Source of the DNA: an uncultured Eisenbergiella sp.
GTDB taxonomy: Bacteria > Bacillota > Clostridia > Lachnospirales > Lachnospiraceae
Length of the DNA: 7,825 nucleotides
Direction: 5' to 3'
NCBI GenBank assembly: GCA_948960675.1
Contig: CARDPF010000143.1
Span: forward strand, 1-7,825
Shown here piece after piece: positions 5,212 to 7,825 of the stretch. The number at the start of each line of letters is the position of its first letter. Position 1 is the stretch's first letter. Position numbers and translations under genes: made by a program. Under the pieces are notes generated by a model. It saw only the letters and a list, made by a program, of their open reading frames with translations, was not told the DNA's origin and made no database searches.

Positions 5212-7085
5212 TGGTTTTTCCTCTCCTGTGAAACGCTCTTCAAAATCTGAATGCTCCTTGCGGGCACCGTCACACTCTTTTCCAATTCCTCCGGCTCCAA
5301 ATGCACGCTGTCCGTCCCAGAGTCCAGCACCTTTTCCCAATGCATCCCTGCAGGCAGGGCCGGGAGGGCAAGTTTCTTTTTCTCCCAATGCATATTGTAG
5401 GCAATATAGAAGAAATCATCATTTTGCACCCTGTCAATTTTTGCATAATTACCGCAGTACATCACGCCCGCATCCCGGCTGATCCGGTCTACGTCCAGCC
5501 GCCAGGCTTCCCTTCCGTGATAGGAAAGTTCCGGATAACCGCAGGCAATGAAGTCACTCATCACCATTTCGTCAGGCTTATGCAAAATCGGATGGGCCTT
5601 GCGCAGGGCGATCAGCGCTTTGACAAACTCCAAAAAGCCACGGTCGGACTCCGTATGCTTCCAATTGAGCCAATTGACCTCATTGTCCTGACAATAAGGA
5701 TTATTATTCCCCTCCCTGCTGTGTCCGAATTCGTCCCCTGCTGTCAGCATGGGAGTCCCCTGTGCCGTAAAAAGGAGAACGACCGCATTGCGCATTTGTT
5801 TTCTGCGAAGCTGCAAAACGGCTTTTTTCTTGGTTTTTCCCTCTATGCCGCAGTTCCAGCTTGCGTTATAGGAATTTCCGTCCCGGTTTTGCTCCCCGTT
5901 TTCCTCATTATGCTTGCGCTCGTAGCTGACCAAATCCGCCAAGGAAAATCCCTCATAATTGGCGATATAATTCACCGTCCCCGTCTGGCGGGGATTCTTC
6001 TTTAGCTGATAAAGCATACCGCCCAATGTGTCCTCATCCCCCTTTAAAAAGCGGCGCATATCATATAAGAAATCATCCCTATAGCAGGCCAGCCTGCCGT
6101 CTGCAGCATCCGGCGAAGCGTAAATCTCCTGGCACGGAAAATCATAGTAAAACAGCTTACTCTTGGCCAGCAGCGGATCAGTGGCCAGCAAAACGGTGGG
6201 CATCGCCTCCCCCATAAGATGCGCGCCGTCGATGTGATACTCCCGCACCCAAAACCTGAGCACATCCAGAATAAACCCCTGCCCCACGCCCGGTGGAAAG
6301 TAAAACTGCATGATGACCTCCAGCCCGTTTTCATGCAGGGCACGCACCATGCTTTTAAATTCCGCCGCCGGATCCTGCGTCCCGCAATAGGAAGCCTTCG
6401 GCGCAAAATAATACCCTTTCTTATACCCCCAATAATTGATTCTCACGTTTCCTTCGCCGACCGGCAGCGGATCCATATAATGCTGCGCCGCCTGTGCCAT
6501 TGTATAGCTTTTTCCCTTTGGCCGTTCCAGTTCCAAAAATTCATAGGCGGGCATCAACTCCACCGCCGTAACGCCCAGTTCTTTCAGATACGGGATTTTC
6601 TCCACAATACCCAAAAAAGTTCCCTTATGCGCCACCATGGAGGAACGGTGTCTGGTAAACCCCCTCACATGAAGCTGGTATAGAATACTGTCGCACATTT
6701 TCGTTTCCAAAGGCCGGTCTTTTCCCCAGTCGAATTCCCCTTCCAAAACGGCACAGCGCAGCGCACAATCCTCCCGCTTCCCCCACTTTTCATTCCCCGA
6801 AAGCCTGCGGGCATAAGGATCCACAGCCACCTCTTCCCCAACATAAAAATTATATTCATATTCCTGCATCCGGATTCCCAAAAGCCTCATACAGCGTATG
6901 TTTCCCACTGTTCCTTCTTGCGGAAAGGGAAAACGCAGCTGTACGCCTCCCCGTTTCGGATACAAAATTATGCCGCATTCCTCTTTCCCCGGCAATACGG
7001 CGGCAAAATTCGTCCCATCTTTCCCGGTAACCGTTACGCCAAGCGGATATGGCTCTCCCTTTAAAACAGTAATCTCATGTCTCAT
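5208..7085 (-). CDS. GlgX/isoamylase-like GH13 protein, predicted catalytically inactive
   Basis: A 625-aa protein with the plan of glycogen debranching enzymes: an N-terminal CBM48-like domain (about 10-120), a GH13 barrel beginning DSILYQLHVRGFT (132-144), the late barrel motif TPMLTAGDEFG then GNNNPYCQDNEVNWLNW (444-475), and a C-terminal beta domain (about 500-617). These scaffold motifs match GlgX/isoamylase well, but the active site does not. Region I (normally DVVxNH) reads MQFYFPP (259-265). The roughly 50-residue loop before LDVLRFW is missing. The nucleophile Asp of DGFRFD is M291 (DGAHLM). The acid/base Glu of IAEPW is Y314 (FYYDF), and the HD pair is Y377-E378 (NYEGF). Hydrolysis is therefore not expected; binding or regulation is more likely. 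The ATG at 7085 has CAGGAG nine bases upstream. An in-frame ATG at 7145 would add a basic, unconserved stretch. Confidence 0.88.
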   Translation of the reverse strand: MRHEITVLKGEPYPLGVTVTGKDGTNFAAVLPGKEECGIILYPKRGGVQLRFPFPQEGTVGNIRCMRLLGIRMQEYEYNFYVGEEVAVDPYARRLSGNEKWGKREDCALRCAVLEGEFDWGKDRPLETKMCDSILYQLHVRGFTRHRSSMVAHKGTFLGIVEKIPYLKELGVTAVELMPAYEFLELERPKGKSYTMAQAAQHYMDPLPVGEGNVRINYWGYKKGYYFAPKASYCGTQDPAAEFKSMVRALHENGLEVIMQFYFPPGVGQGFILDVLRFWVREYHIDGAHLMGEAMPTVLLATDPLLAKSKLFYYDFPCQEIYASPDAADGRLACYRDDFLYDMRRFLKGDEDTLGGMLYQLKKNPRQTGTVNYIANYEGFSLADLVSYERKHNEENGEQNRDGNSYNASWNCGIEGKTKKKAVLQLRRKQMRNAVVLLFTAQGTPMLTAGDEFGHSREGNNNPYCQDNEVNWLNWKHTESDRGFLEFVKALIALRKAHPILHKPDEMVMSDFIACGYPELSYHGREAWRLDVDRISRDAGVMYCGNYAKIDRVQNDDFFYIAYNMHWEKKKLALPALPAGMHWEKVLDSGTDSVHLEPEELEKSVTVPARSIQILKSVSQERKNH

Positions 7086-7215
7086 CCCTGTATGCTCCTG
7101 TCTTTTGAATCTCTGCCTACGGTTTTGGCCCTTTCGGCAGCCCATCTTCTGCTGCCCGTGGGAATAATTGTATAACCATGCCTGAATTGATATATTTTGA
7201 GTTTTATCGTTTAAA

Positions 7216-7224
7216 ATTATAACA
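7216..7224 (-). promoter_or_regulatory. Extended -10 promoter for the GlgX-like operon
   Basis: On the minus strand TGTTATAAT forms a consensus -10 (7216-7221) with the TG extension (7223-7224). No good -35 is seen, which the extended -10 can offset. Transcription would start near 7209, leaving a leader of about 125 bases before the ATG at 7085. Confidence 0.6.
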
Positions 7225-7234
7225 CAAATTTTTA

Positions 7235-7263
7235 TTGCATGCTACACGAACTTACGGTATGAT
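7235..7263 (+). promoter_or_regulatory. Promoter for the DUF1292 gene
   Basis: TTGCAT (7235-7240), a 17-base spacer and TATGAT (7258-7263) form a fair sigma-A promoter. It lies back to back with the minus-strand promoter, the two -10 boxes being 36 bases apart. The leader of about 110 bases contains the palindrome ACTGTACAGT (7271-7280) and a possible 7-bp stem gacggtt (7306-7312) / aaccgtc (7344-7350). Confidence 0.5.
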
Positions 7264-7382
7264 AAAACAAACTGTACAGTCCGTGAGGACATGATACAAA
7301 GGGAGGACGGTTTTTACACGGCAAAACCCGCAATACCGCCCCGAACCGTCACGGCAAACCAAATGGGAAAGGAGACCCCAAA

Positions 7383-7712
7383 ATGAACGGACACAAAGAA
7401 CCGGATGAAGAAATGACCGTCACATTGGATCTGGACGACGGTTCCTGCGTAACCTGCGCTGTGGTTACGATTCTGGAAGTGGAAGGACACGATTATATTG
7501 TCCTGATGCCCCTCGAAGAGGACGGTACAAACGACGACGGGGAGGTATGGTTTTACCGTTACAGCGAAAATCCGGCTGACCCCAACGAAGAACCGCAGCT
7601 TGGCTACATCGACGACGATACCGAGTACGAGAAGGTGGAAGAAGCCTTCGACGAGTATCTCGACCACTGCGAATTTGACGAACTGGTTGACGCAGAAGAA
7701 ATCGACGATTAA
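7383..7712 (+). CDS. DUF1292 domain protein
   Basis: Small, very acidic protein of 109 aa. It matches DUF1292 (YrzB-like): MTVTLDLDDGSCVTCAVVTILEVEGHDYIVLMPLE (residues about 11-45), then a Glu/Asp-rich linker, EVWFYRYSEN (54-63) and a C-terminal VEEAFDEYLDH. Family members are short cytoplasmic proteins of unknown function. In many Firmicutes a DUF1292 gene sits with ruvX, but here it stands alone behind its own promoter. The start has AAAGGAG eight bases upstream. After the stop the only structure is a weak ccggtt (7724-7729) / aaccgg (7765-7770) inverted repeat, not a clear terminator. Confidence 0.9.
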   Translation: MNGHKEPDEEMTVTLDLDDGSCVTCAVVTILEVEGHDYIVLMPLEEDGTNDDGEVWFYRYSENPADPNEEPQLGYIDDDTEYEKVEEAFDEYLDHCEFDELVDAEEIDD

Positions 7713-7794
7713 GCATCAGCATTCCGGTTGGGCCTGCCAGCCGTGGGAAGCGAAAGGCATCCGGAACCGGGAAAATCCTGCGGCGCTCCTCCTC

Positions 7795-7825
7795 CCCCTG
7801 CCGGGCGGACGGTTCCTTGCGCATG
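7795..7825. repeat. Palindromic repeat element (copy 2, cut by window end)
   Basis: Bases 7795-7824 match the reverse complement of 3409-3438 at 29 of 30 positions (a G replaces A at 7819). The match includes one arm of copy 1 and its cccctgcc flank. The window ends where the inner stem should begin, so a second full hairpin probably follows. Confidence 0.75.

Noticed and set aside
5212..5388. Upstream extension of the DUF5662 frame to about 234 aa
   Set aside because: It lies wholly within the 3' end of the GlgX-like gene, has a Gly/Glu-rich unconserved composition, and the family begins at the TTG at 5211.
7437..7447. gacggttcctg within the DUF1292 gene, also like the repeat core
   Set aside because: A short partial match in conserved coding sequence without the rest of the element.

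Overview
The window looks like a chromosomal segment of a Clostridia bacterium, most likely Lachnospiraceae. This is inferred from the mix of gene families: DUF5662, DUF1292, a small two-helix membrane protein paired with YbjQ, a short Cys-rich protein, a GlgX-like protein, and a remnant of an AAA-ATPase/nuclease gene. AGGAGG-type ribosome binding sites and sigma-A type promoters agree. Base composition is moderate. There is no rRNA, tRNA, CRISPR array, intact transposase or phage structural gene.

Left part (1-3204, minus strand). Reading in the direction of transcription from the right, a very good promoter (3176-3204) precedes the broken 5' end of an AAA-ATPase gene. Next come an intact APH(3')-type aminoglycoside phosphotransferase homologue of 264 aa and a family-4 uracil-DNA glycosylase. 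A second very good promoter (1339-1367), overlapped by a palindrome, drives a two-gene unit: a 75-aa membrane protein overlapping a YbjQ-family protein. A hairpin follows, and then a family-2 glycosyltransferase that runs off the left edge.

Middle (3105-4178). About 630 bases lack a gene but are rich in structure. They hold an orphan terminator-like hairpin, a large palindrome with 23-bp perfect arms that recurs at the right edge of the window, and a pair of near-identical 16-bp palindromes just upstream of a plus-strand XRE/HTH regulator, which are good candidates for its operators. The regulator ends in a hairpin shared with a convergent minus-strand gene for a protein made of 11-residue Cys-rich repeats.

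Right part (4684-7825). A divergent promoter region (about 7200-7265) separates a plus-strand DUF1292 gene from a minus-strand pair, a GlgX/isoamylase-like protein followed by a DUF5662 protein. Stop and start of the pair overlap (ATTGA), so they are probably translationally coupled. The GlgX-like protein keeps the GH13 scaffold motifs but appears to have lost all catalytic residues and the B-domain loop. It therefore looks like a pseudoenzyme, perhaps a glycogen- or glucan-binding or regulatory protein, and is the most interesting object here.
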